A stretch of 10,146 bases of DNA from Ruminococcaceae bacterium UBA6392 (GTDB lineage Bacteria; Bacillota; Clostridia; Oscillospirales; Acutalibacteraceae): positions 6,050-16,195 of the forward strand of contig DJQG01000143.1 in the NCBI GenBank assembly GCA_002438685.1. The letters are read 5' to 3'. Positions 1 to 7,537 of this stretch are shown here, piece by piece. Position numbers and translations under genes: made by a program. Numbering within the stretch: position 1 is the stretch's first letter; each line of letters opens with the position of its first letter. Under the pieces are notes generated by a model. It searched no databases and was not told where the DNA came from. It saw nothing but the letters and a program-made list of their open reading frames with translations.

Positions 1-780
1 GTTGTTGCGCCCTCGATTTCGAGCCAGTTTACATACGCGAAGCTCGGTCAGGTCATAAAGGGACTCAAGGAGCTCGGCTTCCACACGGTTATCGAAGCCG
101 CTCTCGGCGCAGACATGGTCGCATATGCAGAATCCGAAGAGCTGGCGGAGAAAGGCTTCCTGACAAGCTCGTGCTGCCCCGCATTCGTCAACTACATTGA
201 GAAATCTTTCCCGGATCTCAAACCGTTTATTTCCCACAACCTCTCCCCCATGGCGACTATCTCCAAGTACATCAAGGAGCATGAGGCGCCCTGCAAGGTC
301 GTATTTATCGGCCCCTGCACAGCAAAGAAAGCGGAGGTTCAGAAGGACGAGGTCAAGCCCTATGTCGACGCGGCGATGACTTTTGAAGAGCTTCAGGCTC
401 TGTTCGACAGCAGAGATATTGATATAATGACCCTCTCCGAAGATGTTCTCGACAACGCATCGTATTTCGGCAGAATATTCGCCCGCTGCGGCGGTCTTGC
501 AGATGCGGTGGCGCAGGGTCTTAAGGAACACGGCATCAAAGACTTCGATCTCAAGGCCTGCTCCTGCGACGGAATCGAAGCCTGCCGCGCGGCTCTGCTC
601 AGGAAGAGTAAGGGTATGCTCGACGCGAACTTCATTGAGGGTATGGCGTGCATCGGCGGATGCATCGGCGGCGCAGGCTGCCTGACCCACGGAGAGAAGA
701 ACAAGAAAGAGGTCGACAAGTACGGTATGCAGGCTCACGAAAAGACCATAACCGACGCTATATCGATACTCAACAAATAA
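1..780 (+). CDS. [FeFe]-hydrogenase, H-cluster domain (5' truncated)
   Basis: This is the C-terminal 259 residues of an iron-only hydrogenase, which interconverts protons and H2 at the H-cluster. The frame is open from base 1, so the gene starts outside the window; the ATG at 115 is internal. All three H-cluster motifs are present: TSSCCPA (residues 55-61, with the proton-relay Cys and a cluster Cys), PCTAKK (105-110) and MACIGGC (215-221). The four cluster cysteines (59, 106, 217, 221) and the Glu residues before the first motif, which align with the proton path of Clostridium CpI, are retained. The Met that precedes PCTAKK in group A enzymes is Gly here (IGPCTAKK). With the FARCGG and CSCDG segments this suggests a group B-like monomeric enzyme rather than group A; the subgroup is inference. 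N-terminal FeS domains cannot be judged. Electron donors are probably ferredoxins. It is followed by a weak hairpin and, independently promoted, hypB. Confidence 0.93.
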   Translation, partial: VVAPSISSQFTYAKLGQVIKGLKELGFHTVIEAALGADMVAYAESEELAEKGFLTSSCCPAFVNYIEKSFPDLKPFISHNLSPMATISKYIKEHEAPCKVVFIGPCTAKKAEVQKDEVKPYVDAAMTFEELQALFDSRDIDIMTLSEDVLDNASYFGRIFARCGGLADAVAQGLKEHGIKDFDLKACSCDGIEACRAALLRKSKGMLDANFIEGMACIGGCIGGAGCLTHGEKNKKEVDKYGMQAHEKTITDAISILNK

Positions 781-787
781 CATCACT

Positions 788-809
788 GCCCCGTTCGTCA
801 GAGCGGGGC
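788..809 (+). terminator. possible terminator after hydrogenase gene
   Basis: GCCCCG (788-793) pairs with CGGGGC (804-809) around a 10-nt loop, 7 bases after the hydrogenase stop codon. The following bases (GTCTTATATG) are only moderately T-rich, so termination may be partial. Confidence 0.5.
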
Positions 810-848
810 GTCTTATATGAATGAGATGTAAAATACGGCGCAGATTTG

Positions 849-877
849 TTGACACCGCCGCCGTAACGGGATAAAAT
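849..877 (+). promoter_or_regulatory. sigma-A-type promoter for hypB
   Basis: TTGACA at 849-854 and TAAAAT at 872-877 are separated by exactly 17 bp, close to the vegetative consensus. The predicted start point is near 884, giving a leader of under 30 nt before the hypB ribosome binding site AGGTGA (899-904, 7 nt before the ATG). HypB is therefore probably transcribed apart from the hydrogenase gene. Confidence 0.75.
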
Positions 878-911
878 ATAACAAAACAATCTGAAAACAG
901 GTGAAAAAAGC

Positions 912-1586
912 ATGGACGAAGTAAGAATTCTTGAAATCAAGCAGAGCGTGTTTAAAAATAACGACGAGCAGGCGGACAAGCTGCGCCGCGAACTCAAGGA
1001 GAAGGGCGTATTTCTGCTCAACCTCATGTCCTCGCCCGGAGCCGGCAAGACGACTACCCTCAAGGCGACTATCGCTGCGCTGAAAGACAAGGTCAAGATA
1101 GGCGTTATGGAGGCGGACATCGACAGCGACGTTGACGCGAAGAGAATCGCCGAGACGGGAGTCAAGGCAATTCAGCTGCACACCGGCGGAATGTGCCACC
1201 TCGATGCTGAGATGACAAGACAGGGTCTTGACGGACTCGAGACCGGCGACGTTGAACTCGCGATACTCGAGAATGTCGGCAACCTCGTCTGCCCTGCAGA
1301 GTTCGACACGGGAGCCGTCAAAAACGCGATGATTCTCTCCGTACCCGAGGGCGACGACAAGCCGCTCAAATATCCTCTGATGTTCTCCATCTGCGATGTT
1401 GTTATCATCAACAAGATCGATGTCCTCCCCTATTTCGACTTTGATGTCAAGAAGTGCAAGGAATATATAAAGCGCCGCAACCCGAACGCCAAGGTGTTCA
1501 TGATCTGCGCCAAGACTGGCGAAGGTGTTGACGAATGGGCGAACTGGCTTCTCGGCGAAGTCAAGAGCTGGAGAGACGAGAAGTAA
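912..1586 (+). CDS. hypB: HypB, hydrogenase nickel-incorporation GTPase
   Basis: This cytoplasmic SIMIBI-class GTPase normally works with HypA to insert nickel into the large subunit of [NiFe]-hydrogenases. Visible motifs in 224 residues: P-loop SSPGAGKT (40-47), EADIDSDVDAKRI (67-79), TGGMCHLDAEM (91-101), ENVGNLVCPAEFD (120-132), G4 NKID (167-170) and G5-like AKTGEG (200-205). Cys95, His96 and Cys127 match the residues that form the metal site in the G domain of characterised HypB proteins. There is no His-rich stretch and no N-terminal CxxCGC nickel motif, so this is the minimal form. The start is fixed by AGGTGA 7 nt upstream. It has its own promoter and a strong terminator, so it appears monocistronic. 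No hypA, hypC-F or [NiFe]-hydrogenase gene lies in the window; the visible neighbour is an [FeFe] enzyme, which does not use nickel. Confidence 0.95.
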   Translation: MDEVRILEIKQSVFKNNDEQADKLRRELKEKGVFLLNLMSSPGAGKTTTLKATIAALKDKVKIGVMEADIDSDVDAKRIAETGVKAIQLHTGGMCHLDAEMTRQGLDGLETGDVELAILENVGNLVCPAEFDTGAVKNAMILSVPEGDDKPLKYPLMFSICDVVIINKIDVLPYFDFDVKKCKEYIKRRNPNAKVFMICAKTGEGVDEWANWLLGEVKSWRDEK

Positions 1587-1605
1587 AAGCTATGAAAACA
1601 AAGAC

Positions 1606-1641
1606 AACCGAGCAGTAAGATTTAAGTCTTACTGCTCGGTT
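1606..1641. terminator. bidirectional hairpin terminator between hypB and the convergent operon
   Basis: A perfect 15-bp stem (1606-1620 with 1627-1641) closes a 6-nt loop, TTTAAG. On the + strand it is followed by TGTTATT and on the - strand by TGTCTTTGTTTTC. It starts 19 nt after the hypB stop and lies 33 nt beyond the stop of the - strand operon, so it probably ends both transcripts. A diverged copy lies at 9215-9252. Confidence 0.88.
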
Positions 1642-1674
1642 TGTTATTGCTGAAATATCTTGTCACGAGAACTA

Positions 1675-2025
1675 TCAATGACTTTTCTTCGCTTTTATCA
1701 CGCCTTTGACGGTCTCAAATGCGTGGAGCGAGCCAACGAGCGGATGGTAGAGCATGATGCGCGGACCGGAATAGCGCATAACTGCTCTTATCTTCTCACG
1801 CATGGCAGGCTTATAGCAATGGCACGGGCACTGGGAGCAGAAATTCTTTTCGTTGCCCCAGCGGCAGTGGTCGAGCCTGTAGAGCGCATAGTCGCACAGC
1901 TCCCGGCACTCGGGGCAAAGCTCTCCCCTTTTTGTCTTATGCACGCCGTGGCAATAGATTTTTACCATCTCCGGCAGCATCTCTTTTTCGCGGGTTATTC
2001 TGTCTTTTGTCTCTTTCTTGTTCAT
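1675..2025 (-). CDS. ygbA: YgbA_NO family Cys-rich protein (nitrous oxide-stimulated promoter family)
   Basis: A 116-residue cytoplasmic protein matching, by recall, the family named for E. coli YgbA, whose gene is induced by nitric oxide through NsrR. The family pattern is visible: IYC (23-25), LCPEC (36-40), LCDYALYRLDHC (43-54), NFCSQCPCHCYKP (61-73), MREKIRAVMRYSGPR (75-89) and the HP pair at 94-95. Nine cysteines (25, 37, 40, 44, 54, 63, 66, 68, 70) and several histidines suggest binding of zinc, iron or an FeS cluster; this is inference and no biochemical function is claimed. Its ATG overlaps the stop of the upstream ABC gene by 4 bp (ATGA), so it is the last, translationally coupled gene of the operon. 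Its presence here suggests a role tied to iron or haem handling or to NO stress, both of which target iron centres. The tail is Lys-rich (KAKKSH). Confidence 0.85.
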   Translation of the reverse strand: MNKKETKDRITREKEMLPEMVKIYCHGVHKTKRGELCPECRELCDYALYRLDHCRWGNEKNFCSQCPCHCYKPAMREKIRAVMRYSGPRIMLYHPLVGSLHAFETVKGVIKAKKSH

Positions 2026-3683
2026 GACAATCTGCCTCTGTAAACCGTATAAGCCTTGTCGGCTATTCTCGAAGTTGATTTCCTGTGGGAGACGAGCACT
2101 ATGCTCTTGCCCTTTTTTGCCTCATTTATCGAGCGCAGGATATGACCCTCGTTGAGGCTGTCAAGATTGCTCGTAGGCTCATCGAGCATGATCATAGGCG
2201 CGTCGCTGAGGAACGCCCTGGCGAGACCTATCCTCTGCTTCTCGCCGTCCGAGAGCAGATCGCCAAGCTCGCCGACATTTGTGTCATATCCCTTGGGCAG
2301 AGTCATGATGAAATCATGGATAGAAGCTTTTTTCGCCGCTTCAACGACCTGTTCATGCGTAGCGTTATAATCGGCTATTTTTATATTCGACTCTATCGAA
2401 TCGTTGAAGAGCTGCGTCTCCTGGCTGACAAGGCTCTGATTGCTTCTGAGGCACGAGGTCTTTATATCGCGAATATCCTCGCCGCTCATCTTTATGCTAC
2501 CCTGCTGAACATCCCAAAAACGCATCATGAGCTTAAGCGCGGTAGATTTGCCTGAACCGCTCGGACCTGTGATGCTGATTATTTTATCGGGCTCGACGGT
2601 CATATTGAATCCGTCAAGAATCTTTTCATTGTCGTAAGCAAACCCGACATCTTTGTTTTCCATGCCGCTGAAAGCGACGGTCTTTCCGTCTGTGTTCTCT
2701 TCAACAACCGGAGTCTCATCGAGTATGTCGAGAACTCTTTCGCCAGCTGCGAGAGTGTGCGTAAGATTTCCGGCAAGTCCCGAGAGCGCGGCGACGGGAC
2801 CGAACGAGCTCATCATCGAGACGGTAGAAACAATCATTCCGTCGAAGCCGATAACACCTTTCTGATAGAGAGCGATACCCGTGAGCAGCATTGCAACAGA
2901 GAAAAAGATTATCGCGATATCCGTAACTGCGCCCGTGTGTCCCTCTATCTTCTTGAGCCTGTCCTGAAGCGAATTGAGTTCGTCTGTCTTTTTGTCCATC
3001 TCTTGGAGGCGCTTGTCGGTGCTGTTATATCTTATCGATTCAAGCAGTCCGCGCATGCTGTCGAGCACGAAGCCCGAGAGCGCGCCGGAGCTGTCCCTGT
3101 ATGTCATACCGATATTCTTGTTGACCTTTGAGGACACCAGCGGAATCACCGCGCCGACCGTTATATAAGCGGCGAGCGCAACGAGCGAGAGCCAGATGCT
3201 GTAGCGCCCGATGAAAATAAGCATAATAATACAGGTCAGTATCGCGATGCAGGTCGGCGATATCGTATGTGCATAGAACACTTCGAGCAGTTCGATATCG
3301 CTCGTTATGACCGAGACAAGGTTGCCTTTGTCTTTACCCTCGAGCTTCGCGGGAGATAGCCTGCGCATGGCCTTGAATACCTTGTCGCGGATAAGAGCCA
3401 GAAGTTTGAACGCTATATAATGGTTGCAAGCCTGCTCTCCGTAATGCAGAAAGCCCCTGAGAACGGCAAAGATTATAATGCAGATGCAGCCGGTTTTTAT
3501 TGCGATTCCACCGCTTATCTTTGCGGCGGTGAGCAGGGTCAACGAACCTGCGACGGTTATCTGAATGGCGCACAGGAATCCGAGCACGCCGAGCAGAACC
3601 GCCAGACACATAAAGCCTGAAAGCGGCTTAACGAGGACTATAAGTCTGCTCATTATACGCAGACCGCTCTGTTTTCTTTTCAT
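2022..3683 (-). CDS. ABC transporter half-protein, exporter fold (membrane domain plus ATPase), subunit 2
   Basis: This 553-residue protein has an N-terminal membrane domain (hydrophobic segments near 23-50, 62-76, 140-158, 163-185, 251-272) followed by an ATPase domain from about 340. ATPase motifs: Walker A GPSGSGKST (373-381), Q-loop Gln421 in LVSQETQLF, signature LSDGE (477-481), Walker B MIMLDE with catalytic Glu502, and H-loop His533. The signature departs from LSGGQ/E (second Gly replaced by Asp). It overlaps the preceding ABC gene by 4 bp (ATGA) and has AAGGAGG 10 nt before its ATG, so the two almost certainly form a heterodimer. The fold is shared by CydCD-, IrtAB- and SiaDE-like proteins; direction and substrate cannot be read from sequence. 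Context favours a tetrapyrrole, siderophore or related compound. The family call is secure and the substrate is open. Confidence 0.92.
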   Translation of the reverse strand: MKRKQSGLRIMSRLIVLVKPLSGFMCLAVLLGVLGFLCAIQITVAGSLTLLTAAKISGGIAIKTGCICIIIFAVLRGFLHYGEQACNHYIAFKLLALIRDKVFKAMRRLSPAKLEGKDKGNLVSVITSDIELLEVFYAHTISPTCIAILTCIIMLIFIGRYSIWLSLVALAAYITVGAVIPLVSSKVNKNIGMTYRDSSGALSGFVLDSMRGLLESIRYNSTDKRLQEMDKKTDELNSLQDRLKKIEGHTGAVTDIAIIFFSVAMLLTGIALYQKGVIGFDGMIVSTVSMMSSFGPVAALSGLAGNLTHTLAAGERVLDILDETPVVEENTDGKTVAFSGMENKDVGFAYDNEKILDGFNMTVEPDKIISITGPSGSGKSTALKLMMRFWDVQQGSIKMSGEDIRDIKTSCLRSNQSLVSQETQLFNDSIESNIKIADYNATHEQVVEAAKKASIHDFIMTLPKGYDTNVGELGDLLSDGEKQRIGLARAFLSDAPMIMLDEPTSNLDSLNEGHILRSINEAKKGKSIVLVSHRKSTSRIADKAYTVYRGRLS

Positions 3684-5422
3684 ACCGCTGCCGCCTCCTT
3701 TGAATATTTTTCAAGCTGAGCCTGAGTCGAATACATTGTATAATACTTGCCCTTTTCTTCCATGAGGCGCGAATGCGTGCCGCTCTCCGCAAGGCATCCG
3801 CCATCGAGCAGAAGAATCATATCGGAGGTGACAACATTTTCGAGCCTGTGTGAAATGAGCAGAACCGTCTTTGTCTTTGCCATCTCGCGGATAACTTCCA
3901 TGATGTCGTTTTCGCTCTCAACATCGATGTTCGAGGTGACTTCATCGAAGATATACACCGGTGTGTCATGCAGAAGTGCACGGGCTATCGCGAGGCGCTG
4001 ACGCTGACCGCCGGAGAAGTTGCTTCCCTGCTGAGAGAGCGCCGTATCAAGCCCATCCTGCGAGGAGAGGAACTCCCAAAGATTAACTTTTTTGAGCGCG
4101 TCTATGAGTTCGTCGTTAGAAGCATTAGGACGAGCCATGAGCAGGTTGTCCCTGACAGTTCCGGCGAAGATATAGCTGTTGAAATTGACGGCGGTTATGT
4201 TATCCATGAGCGCTTTTTCGTCGATGTCTCTTATCTCGACGCCGTCTATCTTTATACTTCCTTTGTAGCCTTTTGTTGTGCCGCAGATAAGAGAAGCTAT
4301 TGTGCTCTTTCCGCAGCCGGACTCGCCGACGACGGACACAAGACTGTTCTTCGGGATATCTGCCGAAATGCCGTTGAGTACTGTCTTTTCGCCGTCATAA
4401 GAGAAAGTCACGTTTTCGAGCTCTATATCGCTATCGAAGTTCTCGGGAATCTGCGTTCCCTGCTTGTCCTCCGGAGTATCAAGAAGCTTAAAGAGCTTGT
4501 CGCTCGCCGCCATACCGTTCATCGCAACATGGAAGAACGAGCCGAGCAGGCGCAGGGGCAGGAAGAAATCCGCGGCGAGCATAATGATAAGGAACGCCTG
4601 CGGAAGCGTTATCGTACCGTTTGCCACCTGACATACTGCGATAACAACGCCGACCGCGCTGCCCGCATATGCGACGATATCCATGACGCTGACTGAGTTC
4701 AGCTGCATTGTAAGCACCTTCATTGTGATGCGTCTGAACTCCTCCGCCTTTTCGTTCATCTCGATATTTTTTCTCTCGTCCGCCTGATAGACTTTGAGAG
4801 TTGTGAGTCCCTGAATATTTTCGAGGAATGTGTCGCCGAGGTTGACATACACTCCCCAATATTTGCTGAGCAGGCGTTTTGCTATCTTCTGCACCGCGAC
4901 TATCGAAAGCGGAATCAGCGGCACGCAGACGAGAAGCACGAGCGAGGCTTTCCAGCTGACAAAAGAGAGTACTGCGAAGAGCGTAATCGGCGCGAGCATC
5001 GCAAAAAAGAACTGCGGCAAATATTTGCCGAAATAAAGCTCGAGCTGATCGACGCCCTCGACAAAGACCTGGAGCACTTCGGAGGTCGAAACTTTTTCAT
5101 GATACGACGCGCCCATGCGGGTAAGCTTTTTGTACATCTTTTCGCGCAGGACTTTTTTCACCTGAGCCGACGCCAGAAAAGATGTCTTTGAGCTGCATAC
5201 CCCGCAGACATAGCGCACTGCCATAACTGCGGCGATGCCTATAACATAAGGCAAAAGAACGCTGACCGTCATAGTCGAGCCGCCCAAAATAAGCTCGAGA
5301 ATATGTGCAAAAATAAACATCATCACGATGTTCGCGCAAAGCCTTATCCACTGTGCGAGCACCGTAAGGGCAATGTACTTCTTGGAGGAAGGCACCTGCC
5401 CTATTAGTCTTGTTTTTATCAT
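3680..5422 (-). CDS. ABC transporter half-protein, exporter fold (membrane domain plus ATPase), subunit 1
   Basis: A 580-residue partner of the next gene. The membrane domain spans roughly 15-310, with hydrophobic segments near 20-46, 52-73, 134-155, 158-177, 246-268 and 273-297. ATPase motifs: Walker A GESGCGKST (366-374), signature FSGGQ (469-473), Walker B VYIFDE with catalytic Glu494, D-loop SNID and H-loop His525. At the Q-loop the expected Gln aligns with Phe414 (AVNFNSYIFAGT), an unusual feature that falls in the same composite ATP site as the altered signature of the partner. GGGGAG lies 7 nt before the ATG, and the gene starts 4 nt after the stop of the ECF ATPase gene, so transport modules of two classes share one transcript. 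The final 20 residues are charged. Substrate inferred only from context. Confidence 0.92.
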   Translation of the reverse strand: MIKTRLIGQVPSSKKYIALTVLAQWIRLCANIVMMFIFAHILELILGGSTMTVSVLLPYVIGIAAVMAVRYVCGVCSSKTSFLASAQVKKVLREKMYKKLTRMGASYHEKVSTSEVLQVFVEGVDQLELYFGKYLPQFFFAMLAPITLFAVLSFVSWKASLVLLVCVPLIPLSIVAVQKIAKRLLSKYWGVYVNLGDTFLENIQGLTTLKVYQADERKNIEMNEKAEEFRRITMKVLTMQLNSVSVMDIVAYAGSAVGVVIAVCQVANGTITLPQAFLIIMLAADFFLPLRLLGSFFHVAMNGMAASDKLFKLLDTPEDKQGTQIPENFDSDIELENVTFSYDGEKTVLNGISADIPKNSLVSVVGESGCGKSTIASLICGTTKGYKGSIKIDGVEIRDIDEKALMDNITAVNFNSYIFAGTVRDNLLMARPNASNDELIDALKKVNLWEFLSSQDGLDTALSQQGSNFSGGQRQRLAIARALLHDTPVYIFDEVTSNIDVESENDIMEVIREMAKTKTVLLISHRLENVVTSDMILLLDGGCLAESGTHSRLMEEKGKYYTMYSTQAQLEKYSKEAAAV

Positions 5423-5426
5423 CTAA

Positions 5427-6857
5427 TCACTCCCCAATGATTTTGAACTGTTTATTGAGATAGCTGTCGGCGAGACTTCCGTCTCCCTGTTCGGCTATTT
5501 TTCCGTTGTCCATTATGAGTGCCCTGTCTGCCATAGCGGCAGCACATCTTCGGTCGTGAGTAACGGTGACGACCGTGCAGCCGTTTTCGCGGTTCAACTT
5601 ATTGACAGCCGAGACTATGCGCTCAAGATTATTGTAATCCTGCCCGACGGTAGGTTCATCGAGAAACAGCACTTCCGGTTCGCCCGCGCATATCGCTGCG
5701 AGACCCGCGCGGCGTTTCTGTCCCTCCGAAAGGGATTGCGGATGCCTATTTTCAAGCCCCGAGAGGCCGAACGCCTCGATCATCTCCCTTGCTTTCTGCT
5801 CCGATGACGCCCTGAAAGAGACCTCGGCGAGCAGTGTCGGCATGAAGAGCTGATAGGTCGGATTCTGATAGACAAAGCCGACCTTTTTGAACCACGCGGC
5901 GTTGGGCTTTCTTCGCCCCGGATTTTGAACTATATTTTGTTCGAGCGTGCCCGAGGTGAGCTTGTTGAGTCTTGCAAGAGTCCGCATGAGCGTAGTCTTG
6001 CCGCAACCGTTCGCACCGAGCAGAACAAGGCGTTCACCTTTATACACATCAATATCGAGCGAGTCGAGGATATTTCTGCCGCTTGCGTTGAACACCAAGC
6101 CGCGCCCGCTTATAACCGGCGAGCCGACGAGGTGCATATTATTCTTCTCCGGCTCTATGACCCGTTCAGAACGGGTAACGGCATCCTTGTCGGTGCTCAC
6201 TATGACATTTTTATCTTTTATCCACATGACCTTGTTGACATACGGTCTGACAACATCGAGCCTATGTTCAACAAGCAGCACGGCATATCCGCTATTGGCA
6301 AGCGAGCGAAGTGCGCCGAGCAGGACATGCGCGCCCTCAACGTCGAGGTTCGCGAGCGGCTCGTCGAGAATTATGATTTTCTGCTTCATCGCGAGCGTTG
6401 AAGCGGTAATCAGCCTCTGCTTCTGCCCGCCGGACATAGTCCGCGTCTTTGCGTCAGGCGATATCTTCATCATATTTGTGCTTGCCTCTATCCGCCGATC
6501 TATTGTCTCGACAGGGATATCTAAGTTTTCGCACCCGAAAGCTATTTCGTCGCGGACGATATCATAGACTATCTGTTCATCGGCGTTCTGGAGCACCGTG
6601 CCTATGAGCTTCGCGCGCTCGCTGACTCTGACGGTGGTAACATCCTCGGAATTTACATGAATTTTTCCCTCAAGCTTTCCCGGCGTTATAAACGGGATCA
6701 TGCCGTTGATTATTGAGAGCAGAGTGCTCTTACCCTCGCCCGATACGCCGGAGAGAAGCACGAAGTCTCCGTATTCGAGAGAAAAATTGACATTGTCAAA
6801 TATTTTTTCCGAGCCGTTATATGAAAAGCTGATATTTTCAAGTCTCAGCGCATCCAT
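5427..6857 (-). CDS. ecfA: Two-domain EcfA-type ATPase of an ECF transporter
   Basis: One 476-residue polypeptide carries two ABC ATPase domains, replacing the usual EcfA1/EcfA2 pair that powers ECF vitamin and metal uptake. Domain 1 (about 1-235): Walker A GVSGEGKST (37-45), Gln90 in VLQNADEQ, signature MSGGQ (141-145), Walker B IIILDEP (161-167), His198. Domain 2 (about 246-476): Walker A GANGCGKTT (281-289), Gln331 in VYQNPTYQLF, signature LSEGQ (376-380), Walker B LFLDEP (397-402), His434. Both catalytic glutamates are present and no membrane segment is seen, so it is a cytoplasmic motor. The start overlaps the end of ecfT by 13 bp, with a G-rich ribosome binding site just upstream. Because T, A and S components are co-encoded, this looks like a dedicated (group I-type) ECF system rather than one sharing a common motor. 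Confidence 0.93.
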   Translation of the reverse strand: MDALRLENISFSYNGSEKIFDNVNFSLEYGDFVLLSGVSGEGKSTLLSIINGMIPFITPGKLEGKIHVNSEDVTTVRVSERAKLIGTVLQNADEQIVYDIVRDEIAFGCENLDIPVETIDRRIEASTNMMKISPDAKTRTMSGGQKQRLITASTLAMKQKIIILDEPLANLDVEGAHVLLGALRSLANSGYAVLLVEHRLDVVRPYVNKVMWIKDKNVIVSTDKDAVTRSERVIEPEKNNMHLVGSPVISGRGLVFNASGRNILDSLDIDVYKGERLVLLGANGCGKTTLMRTLARLNKLTSGTLEQNIVQNPGRRKPNAAWFKKVGFVYQNPTYQLFMPTLLAEVSFRASSEQKAREMIEAFGLSGLENRHPQSLSEGQKRRAGLAAICAGEPEVLFLDEPTVGQDYNNLERIVSAVNKLNRENGCTVVTVTHDRRCAAAMADRALIMDNGKIAEQGDGSLADSYLNKQFKIIGE

Positions 6858-7537
6858 GCCGCCACCCCCAGACCCGCGCAGGAGAGAATCACTGCGATGA
6901 GAAATATTATGTCGCGCGCACGAAGCTCGACCCTGCCGTAGACAGTTGCGGGCGAATTATCGAGCGTGAACGCCCTCGTCTCGAGCGAAAGTGAAAGCGT
7001 ATCAGAAATGCCGATAATGCGCATGACAAGCGGAATGAAAAAAGCTCTGTAGAGGCAGTCCGGGCGATACCATTTGACATTCGCGCCGCGCACCTTCATC
7101 GCCTCCCGTATGCGCCTTATCTCGGTGACAAGTATCGGGATAAAGCGAAGAGTGACAAGCATTCCGAGCGTTATCATTCGCGGGCAGTGCAGCTGATTCA
7201 TACAGCGCGTGAGATCTGCGGGAGGTATCGTTATCATCGGCACGGCGCATATTCCGAGCAGGAGCGCACGCACGACTGTCTGCCAAAATGCGTTGAAATT
7301 GCGGTTCGTCAGAAATGCCAGCCCGCCTATCACAAGCCCGAACGCGAGCATTGCAGCACTCATTTTCCATGCGCCGCGAAACAACCCGAAGCAGCAGCAG
7401 AGCGCAAACAGCACGCCGGAAAAAGTGAACGCCCAGAGGCTCTTTGAAAACAGCATTCCGCACACGAGCATGCACAGAGACGAGACGAAAGCTATGAGTG
7501 GATAGAGCGGTTTTCTTACACTGAATGCGTCAAGCAT
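6845..7537 (-). CDS. ecfT: EcfT-type transmembrane coupling protein
   Basis: A 230-residue integral membrane protein with hydrophobic segments near 11-30, 34-54, 60-77, 88-105, 121-138 and 208-228. The EcfT coupling motif AMKVRG (146-151) and a second Arg motif in SLETRAF (184-190) lie in the long cytoplasmic helices that in known ECF transporters contact the two ATPase domains. It would link the S component to the ATPase encoded by the next gene. The start overlaps the S-component stop by 8 bp, with GGAG 9 nt upstream. The length is slightly below the usual ~250-270, but the motifs are intact. Confidence 0.9.
   Translation of the reverse strand: MLDAFSVRKPLYPLIAFVSSLCMLVCGMLFSKSLWAFTFSGVLFALCCCFGLFRGAWKMSAAMLAFGLVIGGLAFLTNRNFNAFWQTVVRALLLGICAVPMITIPPADLTRCMNQLHCPRMITLGMLVTLRFIPILVTEIRRIREAMKVRGANVKWYRPDCLYRAFFIPLVMRIIGISDTLSLSLETRAFTLDNSPATVYGRVELRARDIIFLIAVILSCAGLGVAAWMR

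Noticed and set aside
115..780. Hydrogenase gene starting at the ATG at 115
   Set aside because: The frame is open and homologous from base 1 and the ATG lacks a ribosome binding site; the gene is simply cut by the window edge.
1660..2043. + strand open frame opposite ygbA
   Set aside because: The - strand frame shows a complete conserved family pattern with an ATGA junction; the + strand product does not.
3968..4696. Long open frame on the + strand opposite the first ABC gene (242 residues)
   Set aside because: It is antisense to a clear ABC transporter gene, its protein resembles no family and it lacks a ribosome binding site; it follows from codon bias of the real gene.
5947..6567. Long open frame on the + strand opposite the EcfA ATPase (206 residues)
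   Set aside because: Ser/Arg-rich shadow translation of a gene with intact motifs in both ATPase domains.
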